Below, piece after piece: positions 50,976 through 60,368 of a DNA stretch of 64,000 nucleotides. Within the stretch, counting starts at the first letter, position 1, and each line of letters begins with the position of its first letter. The stretch lies in contig NZ_CADIKL010000020.1 of NCBI RefSeq assembly GCF_902859945.1, positions 1 to 64,000 of the forward strand, given 5' to 3'. Both the position numbers and the translations under genes were made by a program. The notes below the pieces were generated by a model. It worked only from the letters and a program-made list of their open reading frames with translations, had not been told where the DNA came from and did not search any database. The stretch is from Paraburkholderia caffeinitolerans. Its GTDB lineage: Bacteria > Pseudomonadota > Gammaproteobacteria > Burkholderiales > Burkholderiaceae.

Positions 50976-51964
50976 TGGCTCAATCGACTCTCTATTCCCG
51001 CGTGCTCGGCACGGGCAGTTTTCTTCCGCCTGAGCGCGTCACCAATCAGGATCTGGCCGAACGTCTCGCCGCGAAAGGCGTCGAGACGAGCGACGAGTGG
51101 ATCGTCGCGCGCACCGGCATTCACTCGCGCTACTTTGCGGCGCCCGACGTCACGACCAGCGATCTCGCGCTAGCCGCTTCGCAGCGCGCGATCGCGGCCG
51201 CCGATGTCGATCCGCAATCGATCGACCTCATCATCGTCGCCACCTCCACACCCGATTTCGTGTTTCCGAGCACCGCCTGCCTGCTGCAGAACAAGCTCGG
51301 CATCCGCAATCACGGCGCGGCGTTCGACGTGCAGGCCGTGTGCTCGGGCTTCGCCTACGCCGTTTCGATCGCCGACAGCCTGATCCGCAGCGGCCAGCAC
51401 AAGACGGCGCTGATCGTGGGCGCGGAAACGTTCTCGCGCATTCTCGACTTCAACGACCGCACGACCTGCGTGCTGTTCGGCGACGGCGCGGGCGCGATCG
51501 TGCTGCAGGCGTCCGACGAGCCGGGCGTGCTCTCGAGCGCGCTCCACGCCGACGGCAGCTATGCGCACATTCTGTGTACGCCGGGCAACGTGAACGGCGG
51601 CGTGATCGCCGGCAACGCGTTCCTCCATATGGATGGCCAGGCGGTGTTCAAGCTCGCCGTCAACGTGCTCGAGAAGGTCGCGATCGAGGCGCTCGAAAAA
51701 GCACAACTGACGGCTGACCAGGTCGACTGGCTGATCCCCCATCAGGCCAACATCCGCATCATGCAGGGCACTTGCCGCAAGCTCGGCCTGCCCGCCGAGC
51801 GCATGGTTGTCACCGTGGGCGAGCACGGCAATACCTCGGCGGCTTCGATTCCGCTCGCATTCGACGTCGCGGTGCGCGACGGCCGCATCAAGCGCGGCCA
51901 GAACGTGCTGATCGAAGGCGTCGGCGGCGGCTTTACCTGGGGCGCTTCGGTCATCCGTTTCTGA
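50975..51964 (+). CDS. fabH: Beta-ketoacyl-ACP synthase III
   Basis: A 329-residue enzyme that starts fatty acid chains from acetyl-CoA and malonyl-ACP. The catalytic triad is Cys123 in AVCSGFAYA, His in LIPHQANIRI and Asn in GEHGNTSAASIPLA. It directly follows plsX with TAATG overlap. Confidence 0.97.
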   Translation: MAQSTLYSRVLGTGSFLPPERVTNQDLAERLAAKGVETSDEWIVARTGIHSRYFAAPDVTTSDLALAASQRAIAAADVDPQSIDLIIVATSTPDFVFPSTACLLQNKLGIRNHGAAFDVQAVCSGFAYAVSIADSLIRSGQHKTALIVGAETFSRILDFNDRTTCVLFGDGAGAIVLQASDEPGVLSSALHADGSYAHILCTPGNVNGGVIAGNAFLHMDGQAVFKLAVNVLEKVAIEALEKAQLTADQVDWLIPHQANIRIMQGTCRKLGLPAERMVVTVGEHGNTSAASIPLAFDVAVRDGRIKRGQNVLIEGVGGGFTWGASVIRF

Positions 51965-52074
51965 CCTGCCCGAAGCGGGCGCTCCCGCTTGGCCGGGCCT
52001 GCGACACACGCGGCCCCGCAAGCGGTTCATCGGAGCGCATCGCCCATCTGTTTTGAACGAATTTTGGGGACGTT

Positions 52075-53013
52075 ATGAAATTTGCGTTCGTATTTCCAGG
52101 ACAAGGCTCGCAGGCCGTCGGCATGCTCGACGCCTTCGGCGACAACGCCATCGTGCGCGAGACGCTCAAGGAAGCATCCGATGCACTGAATCAGGACCTC
52201 GGCAAGCTGATCGCCGAAGGCCCTGCCGACGAACTCAATCTCACCACCAACACGCAGCCGGTCATGCTCACTGCCGCTTACGCCGTTTATCGTGCGTGGC
52301 AAGCGGCGGGCGGCCCGGCGCCGGCAATCGTCGCGGGCCATAGCCTCGGCGAATACACGGCGCTCGTGGCTGCTGGCGTGCTCGCGTTCCGCGACGCCGT
52401 GCCGCTCGTGCGCTTTCGCGCGCAGGCGATGCAAAGCGCGGTGCCGGTGGGCGAGGGTGGCATGGCCGCCGTGCTAGGTCTCGACGACGACGCCGTGCGC
52501 GCGGTCTGCACCGAAGCGGCCGCGGCAAGTGGCGGCGTGGTCGAAGCGGTCAACTTCAATGCGCCGGCGCAAGTCGTGATCGCGGGCCACAAGGGCGCGG
52601 TCGAGAAGGCCTGTGAGATCGCCAAGTCCAAGGGTGCCAAGCGCGCGTTGCCGCTGCCGGTTTCGGCGCCATTCCACTCGTCGCTGCTCAAACCCGCTTC
52701 GGACCAGCTGCGCGAATACCTCGCGAACGTCACGCTCAATGCGCCGGCCATCCCGGTCGTGAACAATGTCGACGTGGCTTTCGAAACCGATCCCGCGAGG
52801 ATTCGCGACGCGCTCGTGCGCCAGGCCGCCGGTCCGGTGCGCTGGGTCGAGTGCGTGAAGGCGATCGCTGGGCAGGGCGCGACGCATGTGATCGAGTGCG
52901 GTCCCGGCAAGGTGCTCGCGGGCCTCACGAAGCGCATTGACGGCAATCTGACCGGCGCCTCGGTGACCGATCCGAAGTCGCTCGACGAAGCGCTCGCGCT
53001 CCTCAAGGCTTAA
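52075..53013 (+). CDS. fabD: Malonyl-CoA:ACP transacylase
   Basis: A 312-residue enzyme that loads malonate onto ACP. Ser90 is in GHSLGEYTALVAAG and the catalytic His in PVSAPFHSSLLKP. MKFAFVFPGQGSQ is the typical start, and Arg is in RFRAQAMQ. Confidence 0.97.
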   Translation: MKFAFVFPGQGSQAVGMLDAFGDNAIVRETLKEASDALNQDLGKLIAEGPADELNLTTNTQPVMLTAAYAVYRAWQAAGGPAPAIVAGHSLGEYTALVAAGVLAFRDAVPLVRFRAQAMQSAVPVGEGGMAAVLGLDDDAVRAVCTEAAAASGGVVEAVNFNAPAQVVIAGHKGAVEKACEIAKSKGAKRALPLPVSAPFHSSLLKPASDQLREYLANVTLNAPAIPVVNNVDVAFETDPARIRDALVRQAAGPVRWVECVKAIAGQGATHVIECGPGKVLAGLTKRIDGNLTGASVTDPKSLDEALALLKA

Positions 53014-53054
53014 ACCGCCGCATCGGAAAGTATCAAACGCAACGGATTCGAACG

Positions 53055-53804
53055 ATGGAAAAAACTCTCGACAATCAGGCCGCGATCGTGACCGGCGCTT
53101 CGCGCGGCATCGGCCGGGCCATCGCGCTGGGACTGGCGCGCCAGGGTGCGACGGTGATCGGCACGGCAACGAGCGAAGCCGGCGCGCAGGCCATTACCGC
53201 CGCTTTTGAAGCTGCGGGCGTGAAGGGCCGCGGCGTGGTGCTCAACGTCAACGACGCGGCTGCGGCCGAAGCGCTTATCGATGCGACGGTCAAGGAGTTC
53301 GGCGGCCTCGCGATTCTCGTCAACAATGCGGGCATCACGCAGGACAACCTGGCGATGCGCATGAAGGACGACGAGTGGGACGCGGTGCTCGACACCAACC
53401 TGAAGTCGGTGTTCCGCCTCTCTCGCGCCGTGCTGCGCCCGATGATGAAGGCGCGCGCCGGCCGCATCATCAACATTACGTCGGTGGTCGGCTCGTCGGG
53501 TAACCCGGGCCAGGCCAACTACGCGGCGGCCAAGGCAGGCGTCGCGGGCATGACGCGCGCGCTCGCGCGCGAGATCGGCAGCCGCGGCATCACGGTGAAC
53601 TGCGTGGCGCCGGGTTTTATCGACACCGACATGACCAAGGATCTGCCCGCCGAGCAGCAGGCTGCGCTCCAGCAGCAGATTCCGCTGGGCCGTCTGGGCA
53701 GCCCGGAAGATATCGCCCACGCGGTGGTCTTTCTCGCATCGCCGCAGGCGGGCTATATCACGGGCACTACGTTGCACGTAAATGGCGGGATGTATATGTC
53801 TTAA
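53055..53804 (+). CDS. fabG: 3-ketoacyl-ACP reductase
   Basis: A 249-residue SDR enzyme reducing 3-ketoacyl-ACP with NADPH. TGASRGIG (13-20) binds the cofactor, and the triad is Ser143, Tyr156 and Lys160 (YAAAK). The product ends VNGGMYM, as usual. Confidence 0.97.
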   Translation: MEKTLDNQAAIVTGASRGIGRAIALGLARQGATVIGTATSEAGAQAITAAFEAAGVKGRGVVLNVNDAAAAEALIDATVKEFGGLAILVNNAGITQDNLAMRMKDDEWDAVLDTNLKSVFRLSRAVLRPMMKARAGRIINITSVVGSSGNPGQANYAAAKAGVAGMTRALAREIGSRGITVNCVAPGFIDTDMTKDLPAEQQAALQQQIPLGRLGSPEDIAHAVVFLASPQAGYITGTTLHVNGGMYMS

Positions 53805-53973
53805 CCGGAATCGGGTACTATCCGCGCCTTGATGCGCTCTGGCGAATAATCTCGCCGGACGCGTGCGCGAATAGCCGTTCCGGAACCGCGAGCGCCGCTT
53901 TTCAGCCAGGTCAAACCTGATAAAATGCGCGCACTCGCATTTATGAGCTAACTTTTTTTCCCTTGGAGGGGTA

Positions 53974-54213
53974 ATGGACAACATCGAACAGCGCGTCAAG
54001 AAGATCGTCGCCGAGCAACTGGGCGTCGCCGAAGCTGAAATCAAGAACGAAGCTTCGTTCGTGAACGATCTGGGTGCAGACTCGCTCGACACCGTGGAAC
54101 TGGTGATGGCCCTCGAAGACGAATTCGGCATGGAAATCCCTGACGAAGAAGCTGAGAAGATCACGACGGTTCAGCAAGCGATCGATTACGCTCGCGCGAA
54201 CGTCAAGGCCTGA
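53974..54213 (+). CDS. acpP: Acyl carrier protein
   Basis: A 79-residue acidic protein with Ser37 in [12 protein letters not shown], where the phosphopantetheine arm is attached. GGAGG lies before the ATG. A TAAAAT box at 53921-53926 suggests its own promoter, which would supply the high ACP level needed. Confidence 0.98.
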
Positions 54214-54336
54214 GTGCCTGTTCCTTGTCCGGGCCGGCGCGCGCACGCGAGTTGCACGCTAGCGGCCCGCGAGGATGCTTGCCCGTGAAACCGCGAACAC
54301 CCGCCGCATCTGCTGCGGGGCATCGGCCGGTCAACT

Positions 54337-54385
54337 AGCCACAGGGCTCACAGGAGCATTTCCTGTGGCCTCTGTGGCTTTTGTT
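54337..54385 (+). terminator. Long hairpin with T-tract between acpP and fabF
   Basis: AGCCACAG (54337-54344) pairs with CTGTGGCT (54372-54379) and CACAGGA with TCCTGTG, with a four-base mostly paired gap between, giving a stem of about 19 bp. TTTGTTTT follows. It probably ends most acpP transcripts and lets a fraction continue into fabF. Confidence 0.72.
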
Positions 54386-54411
54386 TTGTCATCTATGGAA
54401 AAGGGGTTACC

Positions 54412-55653
54412 GTGAGCCGCCGTCGAGTTGTTGTTACAGGCCTGGGGCTGATTTCGCCTGTTGGCAATAATGTTGCCGACGGGTGGGCCAATCTGGTCGC
54501 CGGAAAGTCCGGCATCGCCAACATCACGAAGTTCGACGCTACGAACTTCTCGACCCGTTTTGCCGGCGAAGTGAAGGGCTTCAACGTCGAAGATTACATG
54601 CCGGCGAAAGAAGCACGTCACATGGATACGTTTATCCATTACGGCATTGCTGCGGGCATCCAGGCGATGCAGGACAGCGGCCTCGAGATCACCGAAGAGA
54701 ATGCCGAGCGCGTAGGCGTGGTGGTGGGCTCGGGCATCGGTGGCCTGCCTATGATCGAAGTCACGCAGACGGAACTGCTCAACCGCGGTCCGCGCCGGAT
54801 TTCGCCGTTTTTCGTGCCGGCTTCGATCATCAACATGATCTCCGGTCACCTGTCGATCAAGTACGGCCTCAAAGGCCCGAATCTCGCGATCGTCACGGCC
54901 TGTACGACGGGCCTGCACTGTATCGGCGAAGCCTCGCGTCTGATCGAGTACGGCGACGTCGACGTGATGATCGCGGGCGGCGCGGAATCGACCGTCTCGC
55001 CGCTCGGCATCGGTGGCTTCGCGGCGGCGCGTGCGCTCTCGCAGCGCAACGACGACCCGGCAACGGCGAGCCGACCGTGGGACAAGGATCGCGACGGCTT
55101 CGTGCTGGGCGAGGGCGCTGGCGTGATGATCCTCGAAGAGTACGAGCACGCGAAGAAGCGCGGCGCGAAGATCTACGCGGAAGTCGGCGGCTACGGCATG
55201 AGCGGCGATGCGTATCACATGACCGCTCCGCTCGAAGACGGTGACGGCGCGCGCCGCTGCATGCAGTACGCGATGCGCAACGCGGGCGTGAATCCGAACG
55301 AAGTGAACTGGGTTAGCGCGCACGGCACCTCGACGCCGCTCGGCGACATTGCGGAAACCACCGCGATCAAGCGCGCGTTCGGCGATCACGCGAAGGACAT
55401 CGTCGTCAACTCGACGAAGTCGATGACCGGCCACCTGCTGGGCGGCGCGGGCGGCCTGGAGTCGGTGTTCTCGGTGCTGGCCGTGCACAATCAGGTGTCG
55501 CCGCCGACGATCAATATCTTCAACCAGGACCCGGCATGCGACCTGGACTACTGCGCGAACACCGCGCGGGACATGAAGATCGATGTCGCGCTGAAGAACT
55601 CGTTCGGCTTTGGCGGCACGAACGGCACGCTTGTTTTCAAGCGCTTCGCTTGA
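54412..55653 (+). CDS. fabF: Beta-ketoacyl-ACP synthase II
   Basis: A 413-residue condensing enzyme that elongates fatty acids. Cys164 is in VTACTTGLHC; the two His residues are in SAHGTSTPLGD and NSTKSMTGHLLGGAGG. The start is GTG with AAGGGG upstream. It follows acpP as in E. coli, after a strong hairpin. Confidence 0.97.
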   Translation: MSRRRVVVTGLGLISPVGNNVADGWANLVAGKSGIANITKFDATNFSTRFAGEVKGFNVEDYMPAKEARHMDTFIHYGIAAGIQAMQDSGLEITEENAERVGVVVGSGIGGLPMIEVTQTELLNRGPRRISPFFVPASIINMISGHLSIKYGLKGPNLAIVTACTTGLHCIGEASRLIEYGDVDVMIAGGAESTVSPLGIGGFAAARALSQRNDDPATASRPWDKDRDGFVLGEGAGVMILEEYEHAKKRGAKIYAEVGGYGMSGDAYHMTAPLEDGDGARRCMQYAMRNAGVNPNEVNWVSAHGTSTPLGDIAETTAIKRAFGDHAKDIVVNSTKSMTGHLLGGAGGLESVFSVLAVHNQVSPPTINIFNQDPACDLDYCANTARDMKIDVALKNSFGFGGTNGTLVFKRFA

Positions 55654-55684
55654 ACTGCTGCTAAACACGGCATGTGAGCCCGAT

Positions 55685-56188
55685 GTGATCGCCTCGTGCG
55701 ACACGGCGGCCGCGCCGGCGCAGTTGCATGCGCCGGCCGGCTGCGACACCTTTTCCGATACGCGGCGCATACGTGCGCCGCGTATTGTCTTGCGCCCGTC
55801 CTGGGCACTGCATGCGCTGCTGCTTGCAGGCGTGCTGATTGCGACTGCCGCGTTTTTCACGACGCTCGCGCCCTGGCTTGGCGCATGGCGGGCTTTGCCG
55901 CCGGCGCTCGCGCTGGGCGCAGCCGGACTGCTCGCTTTTCAGGCATGGCGCCGTGCGCAGCCAGCCTTCATCGAAATCGGGGCCGACCGTTTCGCCGCCT
56001 TTGCGCGCACCGGGGCACAACTTGTCGACGGACGCCTGCTCGGCGCCTCGCAGTGGGGCGCGGCGCTCCTCGCGCTCGTGGTGGAAGAGGGCGGACGCCG
56101 CAAGACGCTGCTCGTGGCCGCCGATTCTCTCGGTGCCGAGACTTACCGCATCCTCGCAGTGAGCGCGCGCGCCGCCGCTGGCCGTTAA
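55685..56188 (+). CDS. Small membrane protein downstream of fabF
   Basis: A 167-residue protein if GTG 55685 is the start (MIASCDTAAAPAQ...). Two hydrophobic segments lie at about 42-62 and 70-86 (LHALLLAGVLIATAAFF and ALALGAAGLLAF), followed by a soluble C-terminal domain (FIEIGADRFAAFARTGAQLVDG). The pattern is like DUF2244-type membrane proteins but I am not sure. No ribosome site is clear, so the start is uncertain by several codons. It is followed by a terminator and rpoE. Confidence 0.6.
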   Translation: MIASCDTAAAPAQLHAPAGCDTFSDTRRIRAPRIVLRPSWALHALLLAGVLIATAAFFTTLAPWLGAWRALPPALALGAAGLLAFQAWRRAQPAFIEIGADRFAAFARTGAQLVDGRLLGASQWGAALLALVVEEGGRRKTLLVAADSLGAETYRILAVSARAAAGR

Positions 56189-56198
56189 CACATTCAAG

Positions 56199-56231
56199 CG
56201 CCATCGCGCTTGCACGGCCGATGGCGTTTTT
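56199..56231 (+). terminator. Terminator before the rpoE operon
   Basis: CGCCATCG (56199-56206) and CGATGGCG (56219-56226) pair over 8 bp with a 12-nt loop and end in TTTTT. It separates the fab cluster from rpoE. Confidence 0.8.
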
Positions 56232-56321
56232 ACGGTTTCGCGTACCCGCATTTTTCCGCATTGCCTGCATTGTCTCCGGCCGCTGCACCCCAGCCAGTCT
56301 TGCGTTGCGTCTGCCAGAGCG

Positions 56322-56357
56322 CTGTAACGACTGTAACGGCTGTTACGCGTGTAACGT
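56322..56357 (+). repeat. Four tandem 9-bp CTGTAACGn repeats upstream of rpoE
   Basis: Units start at 56322, 56331, 56340 and 56349 (CTGTAACGA, CTGTAACGG, CTGTTACGC, GTGTAACGT), exactly 9 bp apart; GTAAC/GTTAC also form an inverted pair. A fifth GGTAACGC lies at 56369. They sit where the -35 region of the TACAAT promoter (56377-56382) would be. Confidence 0.6.
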
Positions 56358-56424
56358 GGCAGCGTGGCGGTAACGCTACAATGGTGCCCCCGCGTCCACT
56401 TCAATGAGCTAACGGATTTTTCAG

Positions 56425-57024
56425 GTGAGCGAAAAAGAAATAGACCAGTTGCTGGTCGAGCGCGTGCAAAAAGGCGACAAGGCTGCGTTCGAACTTCTGG
56501 TCTCCAAGTACCACCGCAAGATCATCCGCCTGATCTCGCGCCTCGTGCGGGATCCCGCCGAGGTCGAAGACGTGGCGCAGGACGCCTTTATCAAGGCGTA
56601 TCGGGCCCTGCCGCAGTTTCGTGGCGAATCCGCTTTCTATACGTGGTTGTACCGAATTGCCGTCAACACGGCGAAGAACTACCTTGCGACCCAGGGAAGA
56701 CGCGCCCCCACATCCACCGAAGCAGATGCAGAAGAAGCGGAAACTTTCTCGGACGCCGATCAACTAAGGGATATCAATACGCCCGAGTCGATGTTGATGA
56801 GCAAGCAGATTGCCGAGACGGTTAACGCTGCCATGGCGGTTTTACCGGAAGAACTGCGCACCGCCATTACGCTTCGGGAAATTGAGGGTTTGAGCTACGA
56901 GGAAATCGCCGAAATGATGGGGTGCCCGATCGGCACTGTCAGATCGAGAATTTTCCGTGCTCGCGAAGCCATTGCGGCAAGATTGCGTCCGCTGCTGGAC
57001 ACACCGGAAGGCAAGCGCTGGTAG
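56425..57024 (+). CDS. rpoE: RNA polymerase sigma-E factor
   Basis: A 199-residue ECF sigma factor. Region 2 includes FELLVSKYHRKIIRLISRLVRD and DAFIKAYRALPQFRG; region 4 includes LREIEGLSYEEIAEMMGCPIGTVRSRIFRAREAI. It directs the envelope stress response. The start is GTG. It heads an operon with its anti-sigma factor, RseB and MucD. Confidence 0.96.
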   Translation: MSEKEIDQLLVERVQKGDKAAFELLVSKYHRKIIRLISRLVRDPAEVEDVAQDAFIKAYRALPQFRGESAFYTWLYRIAVNTAKNYLATQGRRAPTSTEADAEEAETFSDADQLRDINTPESMLMSKQIAETVNAAMAVLPEELRTAITLREIEGLSYEEIAEMMGCPIGTVRSRIFRAREAIAARLRPLLDTPEGKRW

Positions 57025-57111
57025 CACACCAGCGCTGCGCCGGGCACGGACGCAATTCACTGGATGTGGGTGTGTGTCACTACGGGGCTCTGTAAGAAAA
57101 TGGGGAGCATC

Positions 57112-57768
57112 ATGGGGTCGGTTTCGATGCAATCGGTGTCAAGCTCGCGCGGCGAGCAACTGTCCGCCTTCGTCGACGGCGAAATGGCCGGCGATGAACA
57201 GCATCTGAACGCTATTCTTTCGGGGCTCGATCAAGAGGGCCGCAAGGCCTGGTCGAGCTATCATCTGATCGGCGACGTGCTGCGTTCCGACGACCTGGCG
57301 ATGAGCCCGGCCGCGAGCCAGTCGTTCATGGCGGGCTTTGCCGCGCGTTTCGAGGCGGAGCCGCACGTGCTCGCGCCGGCAGCTCTGCCCGCTGCATCGG
57401 GGCAATCCGCCACGCATAACGGCCGCGTCTCGCGCATTCTTGCGCTGCGCCGCCGCGTCGTGCCGTCGCTGGCCGTGGCCGCCGCGGCCGCTACGCTCAC
57501 GTGGATCGTCATGCCGCAAATGCGCGGCGTCGGCATGGCCGGCGCGCCGCAGATCGCCGCGGTGCAATCCGCTGGCGACAATGTCCAGCGCGTGGCCATG
57601 AATACCGTGCCGGTGCAGACGGCGGCTGCCATGCAGGACGGCAATATCATCCGCGATGCGCGTCTGGACGAATATCTCGAAGCGCACCAGCAGTTCGCGC
57701 AGCAGCCGGTCATGTCGGATTCGATGCCGTTCATCCGGTCTGCCGCCCTCACCACGCAAGGCCAGTAA
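57112..57768 (+). CDS. rseA: Anti-sigma-E factor RseA
   Basis: A 218-residue membrane protein. The cytoplasmic sigma-binding half is SSRGEQLSAFVDGEMAGDE and SYHLIGDVLRSDDLA; one transmembrane helix lies near 132-150 (VVPSLAVAAAAATLTWIVM); the rest is periplasmic. I chose the ATG with GGGGAG just upstream; an ATG 12 bp earlier is equally possible. It holds RpoE at the membrane until proteolysed. Confidence 0.92.
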   Translation: MGSVSMQSVSSSRGEQLSAFVDGEMAGDEQHLNAILSGLDQEGRKAWSSYHLIGDVLRSDDLAMSPAASQSFMAGFAARFEAEPHVLAPAALPAASGQSATHNGRVSRILALRRRVVPSLAVAAAAATLTWIVMPQMRGVGMAGAPQIAAVQSAGDNVQRVAMNTVPVQTAAAMQDGNIIRDARLDEYLEAHQQFAQQPVMSDSMPFIRSAALTTQGQ

Positions 57769-57774
57769 AGTCTG

Positions 57775-58845
57775 ATGCAGATAGAGCGGTTCAATAAAAC
57801 GACAATCTTGGGGCGGCTGCCGGCATTGCTGTGCTGTGCAGCCGTAATGTTCACCGCTCTGTCCGCCGCCACGCACGCACACGCGCAGGGCGCGTCTGCC
57901 GCCTCCGCGGTAGACCCCGCTGCGCGGCAGAGCGCCCTGCAGTGGCTAGATCGCATCCAGCAGGCTGCGCAGCAGCTGAACTATGCGGGCACCTTCGTCT
58001 ACCAGCGCGGCGCGTTCGTGCAGTCCTCGCGCATCACGCACTACGCCACCAAGAGCGATGGCGAGTACGAGCAGCTCGAAAGCCTCGACGGCAAGCCGCG
58101 CAAGATGCTGCGCCATAACGACGATCTCTACACGTTCGTGCCCGAACGCAAGCTGTGCGTCGTCGAAAAACGCCAGAACAAGGAAGCCTTCCCCGCACTG
58201 CTCGCTACGAATGGCGAACAGGTGCTCGCCGTCTATGAGCCGAAAATGCTCGGTAGCGACCGTGTGGCCGGCATCGACAGCAGCGTGATCGAACTCAGCC
58301 CGAAGGACGCCTATCGCTTTGCCTACAAGCTGTGGGTCGATGCGAAAACGGGCCTGCTGCTGCGCGCGCAGACGCTCGATCCGTCGAATGGCCAGGTGCT
58401 CCAGCAACTCTCCTTTACGCAGGTGAGTATCGGCGTGCCGGTGGACAAGGCGCCGATCGTGGCCGGCATGCGCAACACCGCCGGCTGGACGGTCGTGCGT
58501 GCGCCGCTACAAACAGTCGATATGGGGGCCCAAGGCTGGACCTTCGCGCAAACGGTGCCGGGCTTTCGCATGATTCGCGAAGTGCGTCGCCCGATGGCCG
58601 CACGCGATGCCAACGAGCCGCCCATTCCCGTCGATCAGGCCGTGTTCTCAGATGGGCTGTCGGCCGTCTCCGTGTTTGTCGAGCCAGTCGAGCACAATAG
58701 CCGCAAGGAAGGCTCGGGCAGCAGCGGCGCGACCCACGTGCTCGTGAAGCGCAGCGGGGACTACTGGATCACTTTGCTTGGCGAGGTGCCCCAGGCCACG
58801 TTGCAGCAATTCGCGTCTGCCATAGAATACAAAGCTCCCAAGTAA
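57775..58845 (+). CDS. rseB: RseB (MucB) sigma-E regulator
   Basis: A 356-residue periplasmic protein with a signal peptide of about 38 residues. MucB/RseB blocks are LDRIQQAAQQLNYAGTFVYQRG, ESLDGKPRKMLRHND and FRMIREVRRPM. It guards RseA and senses mislocalised lipids and outer-membrane proteins. Confidence 0.94.
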   Translation: MQIERFNKTTILGRLPALLCCAAVMFTALSAATHAHAQGASAASAVDPAARQSALQWLDRIQQAAQQLNYAGTFVYQRGAFVQSSRITHYATKSDGEYEQLESLDGKPRKMLRHNDDLYTFVPERKLCVVEKRQNKEAFPALLATNGEQVLAVYEPKMLGSDRVAGIDSSVIELSPKDAYRFAYKLWVDAKTGLLLRAQTLDPSNGQVLQQLSFTQVSIGVPVDKAPIVAGMRNTAGWTVVRAPLQTVDMGAQGWTFAQTVPGFRMIREVRRPMAARDANEPPIPVDQAVFSDGLSAVSVFVEPVEHNSRKEGSGSSGATHVLVKRSGDYWITLLGEVPQATLQQFASAIEYKAPK

Positions 58846-58865
58846 CCGCTACGGCCGATTTCGAT

Positions 58866-60365
58866 ATGACGATCCTCCCGCTGCGCAAATTCTTCGCGGC
58901 CGCGGTGGTGGCGGTATGCCTGCCGTTCGCCCCGCTCACGGCATTGGCGGCGCCCGCCGCCAATTTGCCGGACTTCACCGATCTCGTGGACAAGGTGGGG
59001 CCCTCTGTCGTCAACATCCGCACCACCACGCGCGTGACGCTCTCGCCGCGCGGGCTGCCGCCGGGGATGGACAACGGCGACATGTCGGAATTTTTCCGCC
59101 GCTTCTTTGGCATTCCCGTGCCACAGGGGCCGCAGGGCGGCCAGTCGCCGCGCGGCGGTCAAGGCGGTGGCCAGGACTCCGGCCCGGACAGCGGCAACGA
59201 CACTGAGCAGAGCAGCGGCGTGGGCTCGGGCTTCATCATGACGAGCGACGGTTACGTGATGACCAACGCGCACGTCGTCGACGACGCGGACAGCATCTAC
59301 GTCACGCTCACCGACAAGCGCGAGTTCAAGGCCAAACTGATCGGCGTGGACGACCGCACCGACGTGGCGGTCGTGAAGATTCAGGCCAACAACTTGCCGG
59401 CTATTACGATCGGCGATTCGAACAAGGTGCGCGTGGGCGAGTGGGTGCTGGCGATCGGTTCGCCGTTCGGACTCGAAAACACCGTGACTGCTGGCATCGT
59501 GAGCGCGAAGGGGCGCGATACGGGCGACTATCTGCCGTTCATTCAGACCGACGTGGCCGTGAACCCCGGCAACTCGGGCGGCCCGCTCATCAATATGCAG
59601 GGCGAGGTGATCGGCATCAACTCGCAGATCTATAGCCGCACTGGCGGCTTCATGGGCATTTCGTTCGCGATTCCGATTGACGAGGCGATGCGCGTGGCCG
59701 ATCAGCTCAAGGCCACGGGCAAGGTCACGCGCGGCCGGATTGCGGTGGCGATCGGCGAGGTGACCAAGGACGTGGCCGATTCGCTCGGCCTGCCGAAGGC
59801 GCAGGGCGCGCTGGTGTCGAGCGTCGAGCCGGGCGGTCCGGCCGACAAGGCGGGCATCCAGCCGGGCGACATCATCCAGAAGTTCAACGGCCAGACCGTC
59901 GATGCGGCCACCGACTTGCCGCGCATGGTGGGCGACACCAAGCCGGGCACGCGCTCGACCATCACGATCTGGCGTAAGGGCACGACGCGCGATTTGCCGA
60001 TCACCGTGGCCGAGTTGCAGCCGGACAAGGGCACGAAGGCGGACCAGCGCAAGGCGCCGGAGCCCAAGCCGCGCGCGGCGAATGCCCTGGGTCTTTCCGT
60101 GACGGACCTCACCGCCGATCAACTGAGCCAGCTCAAGATCAAGGGCGGCGTGATGGTGGACTCGGTGGACGGCCCGGCCGCGCGCGCGGGCTTGCAGAAG
60201 GGTGACATCATCCTGCGTGTGGGCGACACGGATATCACGGGTGCGAAGCAGTTCCAGGAAGTCACGTCGCGGCTCGACTCGCAGAAGATGGTGGCGATCC
60301 TCGTGCGCCGCGGCGACAACACGCAGTTCGTGCCGCTGCGCCCGCGCAATCCGGGGCAGAAGTAA
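58866..60365 (+). CDS. mucD: Periplasmic Do-like serine protease MucD (DegP family)
   Basis: A 499-residue protease with a signal peptide (about 1-29, TALAA-P). The triad is His136 (NAHVVDD), Asp166 (DRTDVAVV) and Ser237 (NPGNSGGP). Two PDZ domains follow (about 280-370 and 405-490). Residues 85-118 form a Gly/Gln/Ser-rich loop. It degrades misfolded envelope proteins and ends the RpoE operon. Confidence 0.96.
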   Translation: MTILPLRKFFAAAVVAVCLPFAPLTALAAPAANLPDFTDLVDKVGPSVVNIRTTTRVTLSPRGLPPGMDNGDMSEFFRRFFGIPVPQGPQGGQSPRGGQGGGQDSGPDSGNDTEQSSGVGSGFIMTSDGYVMTNAHVVDDADSIYVTLTDKREFKAKLIGVDDRTDVAVVKIQANNLPAITIGDSNKVRVGEWVLAIGSPFGLENTVTAGIVSAKGRDTGDYLPFIQTDVAVNPGNSGGPLINMQGEVIGINSQIYSRTGGFMGISFAIPIDEAMRVADQLKATGKVTRGRIAVAIGEVTKDVADSLGLPKAQGALVSSVEPGGPADKAGIQPGDIIQKFNGQTVDAATDLPRMVGDTKPGTRSTITIWRKGTTRDLPITVAELQPDKGTKADQRKAPEPKPRAANALGLSVTDLTADQLSQLKIKGGVMVDSVDGPAARAGLQKGDIILRVGDTDITGAKQFQEVTSRLDSQKMVAILVRRGDNTQFVPLRPRNPGQK

Positions 60366-60368
60366 GCG

